NCBI RefSeq assembly: GCF_036860675.1
Contig: NZ_JAYKGK010000001.1
Location: 62,001 to 126,000 of the forward strand
Source of the DNA: Rosettibacter primus
Lineage (GTDB): Bacteria; Bacteroidota; Ignavibacteria; Ignavibacteriales; Melioribacteraceae
DNA length: 64,000 bases
Direction of reading: 5' to 3'
Positions within the stretch are counted from its first letter, which is position 1; each line of letters opens with the position of its first letter. Both the position numbers and the translations under genes were made by a program. This document shows positions 1 to 8,922 of this stretch, one piece after another. Under the pieces are notes generated by a model. That model was not told where the DNA came from, did no database searches, and saw only the letters and a program-made list of their open reading frames with translations.

Positions 1-94
1 CGAGTAAAACTTTAGGATTCTGAGAAAATACACTCAGGTTACAGATAAAAAAGTATAATGAAAATGCGAGAATAATTTTTAATGAATTTTTCAT
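1..94 (-). CDS. N-terminus of a truncated exported protein
   Basis: A reading frame starts at an ATG (94-92 on the minus strand) that shares a base with the stop codon of the upstream cyclodeaminase gene (TAATG), and stays open to the window edge. The 31 visible residues begin MKNSLKIILAFS, continue with a hydrophobic stretch (LYFFICNLSV) and then FSQNP. This is a lysine-tipped signal peptide with a probable signal peptidase I site after FSQ. Nothing of the mature protein is visible, so no function can be given. The one-base overlap suggests translational coupling to the histidine-degradation genes. Confidence 0.6.
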   Translation of the reverse strand, partial: MKNSLKIILAFSLYFFICNLSVFSQNPKVLL

Positions 95-723
95 TATGAT
101 TTTAATAAACTCGTAATAATATTCAAATATAAATCGGTTGTTTTTTGAACTTCATCAAAAATCACCTGAACACTTTTATAAAATTCCGAAGCAATAGTTT
201 GATTGTTTAACGATTTGCAATTTATTAATACATTCAAATATGCTGATTGAGCAGAAGATTTAATTAATGATACTGCAACACCGGCATCCGAAATTGAGTT
301 TTTATTTCCTTTATCAATAATAATTTTTAATAAAGGCAAAATTGAACTGCAGTATTTAATAACTTCAGATGGAATTTCAGCTGCATGTAATGTAGCTTCT
401 TCAATTTTTTTAGAACGAATCTCAATTTGTTCTTCATTTTCTTTTGGAAGTTTCATTGCTTCCATAACTTTGTTGAAAGCTTCGTTGTCTTTTTGAGCCA
501 GCTCAAGAAATTTTTTTTGGTAATCTTCGAGTTTTTCTTTAAGTGAGATTATTTCACTTTCTACATCGGCATATTTTTTCTTTCCTATTGTCAGATTACA
601 AACCATAATGCCAAGACTTGAAGCTAAAGCTCCACAAAATGCAGCAACATTTCCACCGCCTGGAGTAGGAGAACTTGAGGATAATTCTGCTAAGTATTCT
701 AAAATAGTTTTTGATGCATTCAT
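94..723 (-). CDS. fchA: Formimidoyltetrahydrofolate cyclodeaminase / methenyl-THF cyclohydrolase family
   Basis: This 209-residue protein belongs to the FTCD_C/FchA family, which converts 5-formimino-THF to methenyl-THF with release of ammonia (or acts as methenyl-THF cyclohydrolase). The glycine-rich motif PTPGGGN (residues 19-25) is the family signature, and the rest is helical as expected. It lies 15 bp after the formimidoyltransferase gene. The two halves of the bifunctional mammalian FTCD enzyme are therefore encoded as separate adjacent genes. In histidine breakdown it would recover the formimino carbon into the folate pool. The cyclodeaminase role is inferred from this context. Confidence 0.9.
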   Translation of the reverse strand: MNASKTILEYLAELSSSSPTPGGGNVAAFCGALASSLGIMVCNLTIGKKKYADVESEIISLKEKLEDYQKKFLELAQKDNEAFNKVMEAMKLPKENEEQIEIRSKKIEEATLHAAEIPSEVIKYCSSILPLLKIIIDKGNKNSISDAGVAVSLIKSSAQSAYLNVLINCKSLNNQTIASEFYKSVQVIFDEVQKTTDLYLNIITSLLKS

Positions 724-738
724 AAAATTTACCTTTAT

Positions 739-1758
739 TTAGTTAATCATGTATTCAATAATTTTTTCTTCGGGTTTAAATTTATTCAAAGAATTTAATC
801 CAAGATTTTCAATTGCCGCTTCAATTAATTTTGTTTCATCGGATTCTTTATTATTTGTATAAAATCTACCTGCTTCTAAGATTGCTTTTAATGGAACCAA
901 TCCTACAATTTCACTTCCGCAAACTTCTACACCAAGTTTGGCAGCTTCTTTTTTTACTTCTTCGTAAGCTGTATAAATTGGGGTAACAAGATAGTTTGTT
1001 AAATTCATTGAAACCTGAGTTATATTATATTTTTCAAGAAAAACTCCCATAGCTTTTACTTCTTTTAATCTTCCAGGAACTCTTACTGTTTTGCCATTAA
1101 TTTTGATTATGTTCCCAAATTCATCACGCTTGGGATAACCGCTTTCACGCAGCAGTTCACTAATTTCTTTAGCAAATCTTATGTCGTTTGATTTAATATT
1201 AACATTATAAGCAATTAAAAAGAATCTTGCACCTGTTACAATTGCACCAAGTTTTGGATTAAAAATTGGTTCACCATAATCTGGTATCCATTCTGGATTT
1301 TTTAATTTTTCTTCAAGTCCCTCATATTCTCCCTGTCTGATATTAGAAAGACTTTTTCTTTCAGGTTTGCGAGCCGAATATTCATATAAATAAACTGGAA
1401 CATTCAACTCACGAGAAATTATTTCAGCAAATTGTTCTGATATTTTTACACACTCTTCCATTGTAACATTTGAAACTGGAACAAATGGTACAACATCAAT
1501 GGCTCCTATTCGTGGATGTTCTCCTTTATGGTAACGCATGTCTATGTTTTTTGCAGCTGCTTTGCAGACATTTATTGCACCATTAAGAATTCCGTTTTCG
1601 TTTCCTGCCATTGTTACAACAACTCGATTATAATCTGCATCAGGTTCAAGATTTAGTAATTTAACATCTGGAGTATCAGCAATTGCATTTCGAATTTCAT
1701 TAAAAGTATTTTCATTTCTACCTTCGCTGAAATTTGGAACGCACTCAATGATTTTCAT
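739..1758 (-). CDS. ftcD: Glutamate formimidoyltransferase
   Basis: The 339-residue product matches stand-alone glutamate formimidoyltransferases in length. It transfers the formimino group of N-formimino-L-glutamate to tetrahydrofolate, the last step of one histidine-degradation route. The start (MKIIECVPNFSEG) and the motif HKGEHPRIGA (residues 77-86), which holds the catalytic histidine region, are diagnostic. There is no fused cyclodeaminase domain; that function sits in the next gene. It follows hutI after only 7 bp, so the three genes read as one operon. A TCCTC-complement (GAGGA) just upstream of the ATG gives a plausible ribosome binding site. Confidence 0.95.
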   Translation of the reverse strand: MKIIECVPNFSEGRNENTFNEIRNAIADTPDVKLLNLEPDADYNRVVVTMAGNENGILNGAINVCKAAAKNIDMRYHKGEHPRIGAIDVVPFVPVSNVTMEECVKISEQFAEIISRELNVPVYLYEYSARKPERKSLSNIRQGEYEGLEEKLKNPEWIPDYGEPIFNPKLGAIVTGARFFLIAYNVNIKSNDIRFAKEISELLRESGYPKRDEFGNIIKINGKTVRVPGRLKEVKAMGVFLEKYNITQVSMNLTNYLVTPIYTAYEEVKKEAAKLGVEVCGSEIVGLVPLKAILEAGRFYTNNKESDETKLIEAAIENLGLNSLNKFKPEEKIIEYMIN

Positions 1759-1765
1759 TTTGTCC

Positions 1766-3010
1766 TCAGGTTTTTTGATAAATTATTTCTCCTTTCTTAA
1801 TAGTCATTAAAGTTAAATTTTGTCCAATATTATAAATAATATCTTTATAATCTTTAACATCAAAAATAGCAAAATCAGCTAGCTTATTAATTTCGATGCT
1901 ACCTGTAATTTGGTCCATGCTGAGTGCTTTTGCAGCATTAATGGTTACAGAAGAAATAATTTCTTCTGCAGTCATTTTCATATAAATTGCTGCAAGACTC
2001 ATAATCAAATGTAAATTTATGATATTTGAAGTTCCAGGATTATAATCAGTAGATAATGCTACAATTGCATTTTTATCAATTAAACTTCTTGCAGGGGCAT
2101 AATTTGTGTTTGAGAAAAAAGATGCACCTGGCAATAAAACAGCAACAGTTTCACTTTCAGCTAAATCATTTATTTCATTTTCATTAATTACTTCAAGATG
2201 GTCTACAGATAATACTTTATGTTTAATTGCAAGTTGAATGCCTCCAATACTATTAAATTGATTTGTGTGAATTCTAATTTTGTAATTAAGCTTTTTTGCT
2301 TTTGAAATTATTAATTCAGTTTCTTTTAGATTGAAAGCCGAGCTTTCACAATAAATGTCAACAAATTCAGATAAATTATTTTTGATTATGTAGGGAAGTA
2401 ACTCATCAGTTAACAAATTCAGGTAACCTTCGTGGTCGTTTTTATACTCTAAAGGAAATACATGAGCACCTAAAAATGTTGGGATAATATCAATCTTATA
2501 GAACTTTTTAAAATGATTAATTACCTGAAGTAATTTAATTTCATCATAATAACTTAATCCATAGCCGCTTTTAATTTCCAGAGTAGTAATACCTTGTGAA
2601 ATAAAGTTATCAATTTTTGGCTGAAGCAAATTTATCAATTCATCATAAGATGAATTTCTAACTGACTGAACTGTAGAAATTATACCACCGCCATTTTGCA
2701 GAATTTCTTCATAGCTTGCACCTTTTAATCTTTGAAAAAATTCAATTGAACGAGAACCGGCAAATGCTGCATGTGTATGACATTCAACTAAACCTGGCAG
2801 AACAATTTTATCTTTTACATCAATTACTTCATCTGCAGAAATTTTATTAAGCGATGAGTTTGGAACTAAATCTTTAATAATTCCATTTTCAATTAGAATA
2901 GAATGGTTCGTTAAGACCGAGATGTTACTTAGTTCTTTTCCGCGCTTAAAATTTTTGCCATTTGTATCAACAGTTATAATTAGAGCAGGATTTTTTATTA
3001 ATTTTCTCAT
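1766..3010 (-). CDS. hutI: Imidazolonepropionase
   Basis: This amidohydrolase-superfamily enzyme hydrolyses 4-imidazolone-5-propanoate to N-formimino-L-glutamate, the substrate of the next gene product. The metal-binding HTH motif follows GLVEC (residues 78-80 from the chosen start), and the GGGI and GYGL segments of the HutI active site are present. The frame extends upstream to a TTG at 3049 and an ATG at 3034, but HutI proteins normally begin just before the first strand (here MRKLIKNPALII), so the ATG at 3010 is preferred; the product is then 414 residues. hutH and hutU are not in the window. It is divergent from glgA. Confidence 0.92.
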   Translation of the reverse strand: MRKLIKNPALIITVDTNGKNFKRGKELSNISVLTNHSILIENGIIKDLVPNSSLNKISADEVIDVKDKIVLPGLVECHTHAAFAGSRSIEFFQRLKGASYEEILQNGGGIISTVQSVRNSSYDELINLLQPKIDNFISQGITTLEIKSGYGLSYYDEIKLLQVINHFKKFYKIDIIPTFLGAHVFPLEYKNDHEGYLNLLTDELLPYIIKNNLSEFVDIYCESSAFNLKETELIISKAKKLNYKIRIHTNQFNSIGGIQLAIKHKVLSVDHLEVINENEINDLAESETVAVLLPGASFFSNTNYAPARSLIDKNAIVALSTDYNPGTSNIINLHLIMSLAAIYMKMTAEEIISSVTINAAKALSMDQITGSIEINKLADFAIFDVKDYKDIIYNIGQNLTLMTIKKGEIIYQKT

Positions 3011-3134
3011 AACATAATTTTTTCTTATTAGCATATTAAAAATAGACAATTCGAAACCTTAATTTCTAATCTTTTTGTTAAGACATTATTAATTTCGTAT
3101 TTTTCGATACTAAAAATGCAAGGATTATCTAAAA

Positions 3135-4628
3135 ATGCCATCAAAGTATAGAATTCTCTTTGCCACATCTGAAGTTGTTCCATTCATCAAAACTGGCGGT
3201 TTGGCGGATGTTTCTTCGGCACTACCTCAAAAATTACAGGAATTAGGTCATGATGTCAGACTTATTGTTCCTAAATATGGAGCAATTGATGAAAGAAAGT
3301 ACAAAATTCATGAAGTAGTAAGATTAAAAGATATCAAGATTAATATTGGTGAAAAAGAAGTAATATTTTCTTTGAGGTCTTCATTTTTAATTGGTCCTAA
3401 AGTTAGAGTTCAGATTTATTTTCTTGATAATCCTGAATATTTTGGAAGTCGTCATAGTTTGTATTCAGACCCGCTTACAGGCGAAGATTATTCGGATAAC
3501 GACGAAAGATTTATTTTATTTGCAAGAGCAGCTTTTGAACTTATTACAAAATTAGGCTGGACACCTGACATTATTCATTGTAACGACTGGCAATGTGGAT
3601 TAATTCCTGCATATTTGAAAACAATGTACAAAAATGACCCGCAGTATGCTTCGGTTAAAACCCTATTCACAATTCATAACATGTCTTATCAAGGAATTTT
3701 TCCAAAAGAAGCTTTTGCAAAAACTTCCTTACCTGAAGAGCTTGCAAGTGAAAAGGGAGTATTTCATGAAGGGAAATTAAATTTTTTGAAAACGGGCTTG
3801 ATGTTTGCAGATATGATAAATACGGTAAGTGAAACTTATGCAAAAGAATTATGCACAGAAAAAGAATTCAGTGCTGGATTACACGAAATTCTTGCTAAAA
3901 GAAAAAAAGATGTATACGGAATAATCAATGGAATTGATACTTCATTGTGGAATCCGCAGGTTGATAAAAAAATTCCCAAACAATATTCATTAAGAAATAT
4001 TGACAGCAAAAAAGAAAATAAAAAAGCTTTGGCGGAGAATTTTAATTTTAAGTATGATGAAAATCTCCCAGTAATTGGCTTGATATCAAGATTAACAGAA
4101 GATAAGGGAATGGATTTACTTGAAGATGCTTTTACTCAATTAATGAATCTTGATATTCATCTCGTTTTGCTTGGAACTGGTGATAAAAAGTATAATAAAT
4201 TTTTTATGAATATGGCTTCAAAATATTCTGATAAATTTTCATGTTTTATAGGATTTGATGAAGACCTTGCACATTTAATTGAAGCAGGCAGTGATATGTT
4301 TTTAATTCCTTCGAGATATGAACCATGCGGTTTGAATCAAATGTATAGTCTTGTTTATGGAACAGTTCCTATAGTTCATAAAACCGGAGGTCTTGCAGAT
4401 ACAATTCAACCATATAATGAAAAAAATGGTTCAGGTAATGGATTTGTCTTTGAAAAATATACTGCAGGTGCGATGATATCTGAAATTAAAAAAGCAATAA
4501 AAATATTTACCAATGATAAAGAAGCCTGGAAAACTTTGATGAAGAATGGAATGAAATCTGATTTTTCATGGTTAAATTCAGCTAAAAAATACATTGAACT
4601 TTACAAAAAACTCACCGAAAAAAACTAA
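3135..4628 (+). CDS. glgA: Glycogen synthase, ADP-glucose type (GT5)
   Basis: The 497-residue protein transfers glucose from ADP-glucose to the growing alpha-1,4-glucan. The nucleotide-sugar motif KTGGL is at residues 19-23, and the C-terminal catalytic segment EPCGLNQMYSLVYG begins at E396, with a second KTGGL-like copy right after it. Length and domain order (GT5 N-half, GT1-like C-half) are normal for bacterial GlgA. An AAGGAT ribosome binding site lies about 9 bases before the ATG. Its stop codon shares one base with the start of the next gene. No other glycogen genes are in the window. Confidence 0.95.
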   Translation: MPSKYRILFATSEVVPFIKTGGLADVSSALPQKLQELGHDVRLIVPKYGAIDERKYKIHEVVRLKDIKINIGEKEVIFSLRSSFLIGPKVRVQIYFLDNPEYFGSRHSLYSDPLTGEDYSDNDERFILFARAAFELITKLGWTPDIIHCNDWQCGLIPAYLKTMYKNDPQYASVKTLFTIHNMSYQGIFPKEAFAKTSLPEELASEKGVFHEGKLNFLKTGLMFADMINTVSETYAKELCTEKEFSAGLHEILAKRKKDVYGIINGIDTSLWNPQVDKKIPKQYSLRNIDSKKENKKALAENFNFKYDENLPVIGLISRLTEDKGMDLLEDAFTQLMNLDIHLVLLGTGDKKYNKFFMNMASKYSDKFSCFIGFDEDLAHLIEAGSDMFLIPSRYEPCGLNQMYSLVYGTVPIVHKTGGLADTIQPYNEKNGSGNGFVFEKYTAGAMISEIKKAIKIFTNDKEAWKTLMKNGMKSDFSWLNSAKKYIELYKKLTEKN

Positions 4629-5203
4629 TGCTAAAGCCAGCTTTATTTTTAGATAGAGATGGAACAATAAATCACGATTCAGGATACATTAAAAATCCTG
4701 ATGATGTTATATTGTTAAAGGGAGTAGCAGAGAATTTAAGGAAACTAAAAGAGCACTTTGGCTTTAAGATAATCGTAGTTTCAAATCAAGCCGGAGTATC
4801 AAAAGGATTAATGACAATTGAAGATGTTGAAGCTGTTAATAAGAAAATAAAAGAACTTCTTCAAAAAGAAGGTGTAACAATTGATGCAATTTATTATTGT
4901 CCATATCATCCAGAATATGATCCTCCAGAAAAAGCCAACTGCAGAAAACCATCCCCAGCTATGATTCTAAAAGCAGCCGAAGAACATGATATTGATTTAA
5001 CTAAATCATTTATGATTGGCGACAGAGGTTCTGATGTCGAAGCAGGCATTAATGCAAATGTGAAAACAATTTTATTACGCACAACATTAAATGATGAAGA
5101 AATATCTAACTTGATTAATCAAGGTAAAAAGCCCAATTTTGTAGCCAACGATTTTTATGAAGTTAGCAATTATATATTTCAATCTTTTGCGGAGGAAAAT
5201 TAA
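4628..5203 (+). CDS. gmhB: HAD-IIIA phosphatase, GmhB-like D-glycero-D-manno-heptose 1,7-bisphosphate 7-phosphatase
   Basis: The 191-residue HAD phosphatase has the nucleophile/acid motif LDRDGT (D9, D11), the second motif VSNQAG and the late acidic motif MIGDRGSD, all typical of GmhB, which acts in ADP-heptose synthesis for lipopolysaccharide. The zinc loop starts normally (CPYHPE) but ends ANCRKP where E. coli GmhB has CDCRKP, so one of the four cysteine/histidine ligands seems to be lost. The gene is coupled to glgA (TAATG overlap). The HisB phosphatase half is a possible alternative, but there are no histidine biosynthesis genes nearby. Confidence 0.85.
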   Translation: MLKPALFLDRDGTINHDSGYIKNPDDVILLKGVAENLRKLKEHFGFKIIVVSNQAGVSKGLMTIEDVEAVNKKIKELLQKEGVTIDAIYYCPYHPEYDPPEKANCRKPSPAMILKAAEEHDIDLTKSFMIGDRGSDVEAGINANVKTILLRTTLNDEEISNLINQGKKPNFVANDFYEVSNYIFQSFAEEN

Positions 5204-6403
5204 TTGAAAAATTTTTTAGTAATATATAAACAAATTTCTCTTTTTATAATCCTGACAATATTATTAGCTGCCTGCAATAACGACCCTACCTCTGTTGGCT
5301 CTGAACTTTTACAGGATGTAAATAAAATCAAATTAAATGAATTCGATACACAAAAAGAAAATGTAAAATTAAGTTCAAATACATTTAGAAAAAAAATTAC
5401 TCTTGGAGTTTCTGATATATTAATTCTTGGAAAAAACTCATATATAGAATCTTATATATTATTGAGTTTTCAAATTTATCTTGCTGATTCTCTTGTAACT
5501 AAAATCAAAGACAATAAACTTCAAATAGCAGAAACATGGATGGATATGAAAGTTAAATATTCTTTAGGAGAAAAAAATTTGCCATTTGATTTTACTGTCC
5601 ATCAAGTAAGAAAACAGTGGGGCTCAGATGCATTTAATTATGACAGTTTGAAAATATTAGATTATGATGCTAATGATGTTTCTTACTCACGCAGCATTAC
5701 TGATACACTGGTAAAATTTAATTTAGTCCCTAATGCTGTTTTTGAATGGCTTAAATATTCTGTTGACTCAACTATAGCTCCTAAAAATTATGGTTTACTT
5801 TTCAAACCAACATCCGCCACTCAAAGACTATTAGGATTTAAGGGTTATCAGCTTACAAATGATCCTGATGTGCCAACTTTATATATTGTTTTAGAACAGC
5901 CTTCTGTTTTCAAAGATACTATACTTGTTTCGCCATACATGGATATTCATGTTATAAATGGAACAGAAATTTATTCTCCTGATGATATTGTGCTCGAAGG
6001 AGGAATGGGGTATAAAGGTTATTTGTTTTTCGATTTATCAATGCTCCCTTCCAATATTGTAATTAGTAAAGCAACTTTAGAACTTAGTGTGGATTCATTA
6101 AAGAGTATTGATGGAAATCCCTCTTCAGATTCGATTGTTGTAAAGGTATTAAAAGACAGCGTAAGTAAAAGTTATACCTCAGATAGTTCTTATTATGCAA
6201 TATTAAGTCGAAGCGGGAATGTATTTAGCGGCGATATTTCATGGATGGTTCAAAAATGGGTAAGCGGGAAGGAAGAAAATCATGGTCTGGAATTATCACT
6301 TGCAGATGAAAAATCTTCAGTAGCAAGAATCTGGATATCTGGTAGTAAACAATCAGAACTATTGCGTCCTAGATTAAAAATTTATTACTTAAAAAATAAT
6401 TGA
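5204..6403 (+). CDS. Predicted lipoprotein of unknown function
   Basis: This 399-residue protein begins at a TTG directly after the previous stop; a strong GGAGG lies 10-15 bases upstream and fixes this start. The N-terminus is a lipoprotein signal: hydrophobic residues 11-23 followed by LLAAC, with C24 as the lipidated cysteine and N-N-D behind it. The mature part is rich in beta-strand-like segments, with two halves each ending in a tandem of serine/threonine-rich strands and a terminal strand (SELLRPRLKIYY) that recalls carbohydrate-binding-like jelly-roll domains. I do not recognise the family. It overlaps the next gene by a few bases if that gene's TTG is used. Confidence 0.8.
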   Translation: MKNFLVIYKQISLFIILTILLAACNNDPTSVGSELLQDVNKIKLNEFDTQKENVKLSSNTFRKKITLGVSDILILGKNSYIESYILLSFQIYLADSLVTKIKDNKLQIAETWMDMKVKYSLGEKNLPFDFTVHQVRKQWGSDAFNYDSLKILDYDANDVSYSRSITDTLVKFNLVPNAVFEWLKYSVDSTIAPKNYGLLFKPTSATQRLLGFKGYQLTNDPDVPTLYIVLEQPSVFKDTILVSPYMDIHVINGTEIYSPDDIVLEGGMGYKGYLFFDLSMLPSNIVISKATLELSVDSLKSIDGNPSSDSIVVKVLKDSVSKSYTSDSSYYAILSRSGNVFSGDISWMVQKWVSGKEENHGLELSLADEKSSVARIWISGSKQSELLRPRLKIYYLKNN

Positions 6404-6408
6404 ACACA

Positions 6409-7650
6409 ATGAAAAAATTTAGAAAATATATTCTTCTAATTATCATCTTGCCTGATATAATTTTTGCTTCAGGTGGGTCAATTTATTCGAGATTTGGTCT
6501 TGGAGATTTTTATTATTCATATTCAGCTCGAAGAATGGGAATGGGAGAATTAGGGATAGCATCTATTGATTATGATTATCTTAACTTCCTGAACCCTGCA
6601 AGCTGGTCTAAATTAAGATTAACACGAGTAGAAACCGGAATAATTTATCACGGCAATAATATATCATCTAATTCCAATTCTGTTTTCTATTCACAAACAA
6701 TTTTTACAGGTTTTTTGATTGGATTTCCAATAGACCATCAGTATGGAGTGAGCTTAACTGCAGGATTATTACCGTTCTCTAATGTTGATTATGATGTAAC
6801 AACAGAAGAAAACAATGATTTGACAGGTTCATATAAACTTACTTACAGTGGGAAAGGTGGATTATCAAAAGCATTTATTGGTTTATCTTATAAACTTCCA
6901 TTTGATTTTGCTTTAGGGGCTTCTTTCGATTATTATCTTGGAAAAATTACACATAAATCTTCGATTGAATTTAACAGTAGTTCAACTTATCGAGATGGTT
7001 CATTTTCTGATGAATATAGTTACAGTGGAATTGGTTTTACAGTTGGATTAATATCGAGCAACTTAGCACAATTAATTAAATTGAATGACACGAAGGATTT
7101 AAGAATCGGAATTACTTTCTCAAGCAAATCTACAATTGATGCTGATACAGTAAATAATTCAACAACAATTATTGGAACTCTGAGCAATTCCTCAGGAAAA
7201 ATTACAACAAAACTGCCTTATAGATTTGGAGCTGGATTATCTTTGCAATTATCTGATTATCTTATCGTAGCTGATTATCTTTATCAACCATTTAATCAAC
7301 TAACAAAAGACAATAAACATATAAATGAACTTAAGAATTTGCAGAAATTAAGTTTGGGTGTAGAATATCGCAAATCAGAACTCAGGTCACACTCATACTG
7401 GGAACAGGTAAAGTTAAGAGGAGGTTTAAGTTACGAAAAAACACAGTATCATATTAACAATAAGAGTATTGATATGATTGCTGTTTACACAGGTTTTTCA
7501 TTACCACTTGGTTTAGAAAGCACAATTGATATCGCTTTTCAATTTGGAAAAAGAGGAACTACAGCAAATAATTTACTAAAAGAAAACATTTATAAATTTT
7601 CTATTACATTAAGTCTTGGCGAAATTTGGTTTATTAGACAAGAAAGATGA
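6409..7650 (+). CDS. Outer-membrane beta-barrel protein (unknown specificity)
   Basis: The protein has a signal peptide (MKKFRKYILLII then FASGGSIYSRFGLGDF) and continues with alternating amphipathic strands, many glycine/tyrosine/serine turns and a C-terminal strand pair ending LGEIWFIRQER. The N-terminal region (RRMGMGELGIAS, then NFLNPASWSKL) resembles the small plug-like start of FadL/PorV-type barrels that are common in Bacteroidota and Ignavibacteria. A TTG at 6400 is also in frame, but the ATG at 6409 gives a cleaner signal peptide. No cargo or partner can be named; it is flanked by a lipoprotein and a TPR protein that are probably envelope proteins as well. Confidence 0.8.
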   Translation: MKKFRKYILLIIILPDIIFASGGSIYSRFGLGDFYYSYSARRMGMGELGIASIDYDYLNFLNPASWSKLRLTRVETGIIYHGNNISSNSNSVFYSQTIFTGFLIGFPIDHQYGVSLTAGLLPFSNVDYDVTTEENNDLTGSYKLTYSGKGGLSKAFIGLSYKLPFDFALGASFDYYLGKITHKSSIEFNSSSTYRDGSFSDEYSYSGIGFTVGLISSNLAQLIKLNDTKDLRIGITFSSKSTIDADTVNNSTTIIGTLSNSSGKITTKLPYRFGAGLSLQLSDYLIVADYLYQPFNQLTKDNKHINELKNLQKLSLGVEYRKSELRSHSYWEQVKLRGGLSYEKTQYHINNKSIDMIAVYTGFSLPLGLESTIDIAFQFGKRGTTANNLLKENIYKFSITLSLGEIWFIRQER

Positions 7651-7671
7651 AAAAATATAGGAGATTCAAAA

Positions 7672-8904
7672 TTGAAAAAAGTAAAATATTTAGCAGCACT
7701 TTTATTAATTAATGTTACTTCAATGTTTGCCCAGAATGATGTAATGGCAAACTTCTCATTATTTTATGAGTATCATAAAAATAAAGATTATGTTAGTGCA
7801 GAACCATATGGGTGGAAAGTAATTAATAGCGACCCAACAAATTTTATTAAGTTCAAGTTATTTCCAAAAATGGAAGAGACATTATGGTATCTGCATGACA
7901 GTGCAAAAGTATCTGATGAACAGAAAAAAAAGCTAAATGACACGATTCTTTATTTTTATGATAAGGCAATTCAATATGAACCTCAGCTTGAAGGTTATTA
8001 TTTAGCTCGTAAAGCTTATGTAAAAGAAGTGTGGATAAATGATAAAGCAGAAAATATTATTCCATTATATGAGCAAGCAATTGAAAAAGACCCGAATCTC
8101 CCTGCATTTTATAAAGATAGATTAGGACTTTTATACTTAGCTAATGCTTCTGAGTCAAACGATTATAAGCTAAAAGCACTGGATTTATATTCAAAATTAT
8201 CTGAGGCTGAACCTGATAATCCAATCTGGATTCAAAAGCTTGAATCAATTGCAGAAAATATTAATGAACTTGTAGAAATAACAAAGAAGTCATGGGACTT
8301 AGATAAAGATAATCTTGAAAAAGCCTGGAAATATGCAGCTACATGTATACGTGCACAGGAGTATGAAAAAGCAATAGAACCATTGGAATTTTTAACTACA
8401 AAGGCTCCTGATGTCATTAATTACTGGAAACAATTAGCAAGTGTGTATGATAAATTAGAACAAAATGATAAAGCAATAAAAGCTTACAGAAAATTAATTG
8501 ACCTTCAGCCTGATGGAAAAGAAAATTATGTGAATCTTGCTCTTATTTACAAGAAAATGGATCAACTTTCTGTATCAAGATCATTCTTACAAAAAGCAAT
8601 GAGTATTGACCCCAATTGGGATTATCCTGTATTAATCGAAGCTCAGTTATATGAACAGGCAGCTCGTGGTTGTGAATTTGATTTCATGGCCAAATGTGTT
8701 TATTTACTTGCAGTAAATACTTACAGAAAAGCTGCATCTATGAATGGACAATATTCAACTATAGCAGCTGAAAGAGTAAAAGCACTTCAAAATTCAATTC
8801 CTACAAAAGAAGATTATTTCTTCAGGAAATTAAAATCAGGTGACACAATAAAAATAGAAGGCGACTGCTATTCCTGGATAGGGAAAAGCGTACAGGTTCC
8901 ATAA
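7672..8904 (+). CDS. Exported TPR-repeat protein
   Basis: The 410-residue protein starts at TTG with a well placed ATAGGAGA ribosome binding site. A signal peptide (MKKVKYLAALLLINV, cleavage probably after FAQ) precedes a helical protein with several tetratricopeptide units between about residues 90 and 330, for example the AWKYAATCIRAQEYEKAIEP and KAIKAYRKLIDLQPDG helices. It is the third gene in a lipoprotein, barrel, TPR series and most likely works in the periplasm as a scaffold. The substrate or partners are not evident. Confidence 0.85.
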   Translation: MKKVKYLAALLLINVTSMFAQNDVMANFSLFYEYHKNKDYVSAEPYGWKVINSDPTNFIKFKLFPKMEETLWYLHDSAKVSDEQKKKLNDTILYFYDKAIQYEPQLEGYYLARKAYVKEVWINDKAENIIPLYEQAIEKDPNLPAFYKDRLGLLYLANASESNDYKLKALDLYSKLSEAEPDNPIWIQKLESIAENINELVEITKKSWDLDKDNLEKAWKYAATCIRAQEYEKAIEPLEFLTTKAPDVINYWKQLASVYDKLEQNDKAIKAYRKLIDLQPDGKENYVNLALIYKKMDQLSVSRSFLQKAMSIDPNWDYPVLIEAQLYEQAARGCEFDFMAKCVYLLAVNTYRKAASMNGQYSTIAAERVKALQNSIPTKEDYFFRKLKSGDTIKIEGDCYSWIGKSVQVP

Positions 8905-8922
8905 TTATTCAAAGGAAATTTT

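Noticed and set aside
3075..3103. TTGTTA-17-TATTTT as a promoter for glgA
   Set aside because: A/T-rich sequence gives such matches frequently; only partial agreement with consensus and no supporting element.
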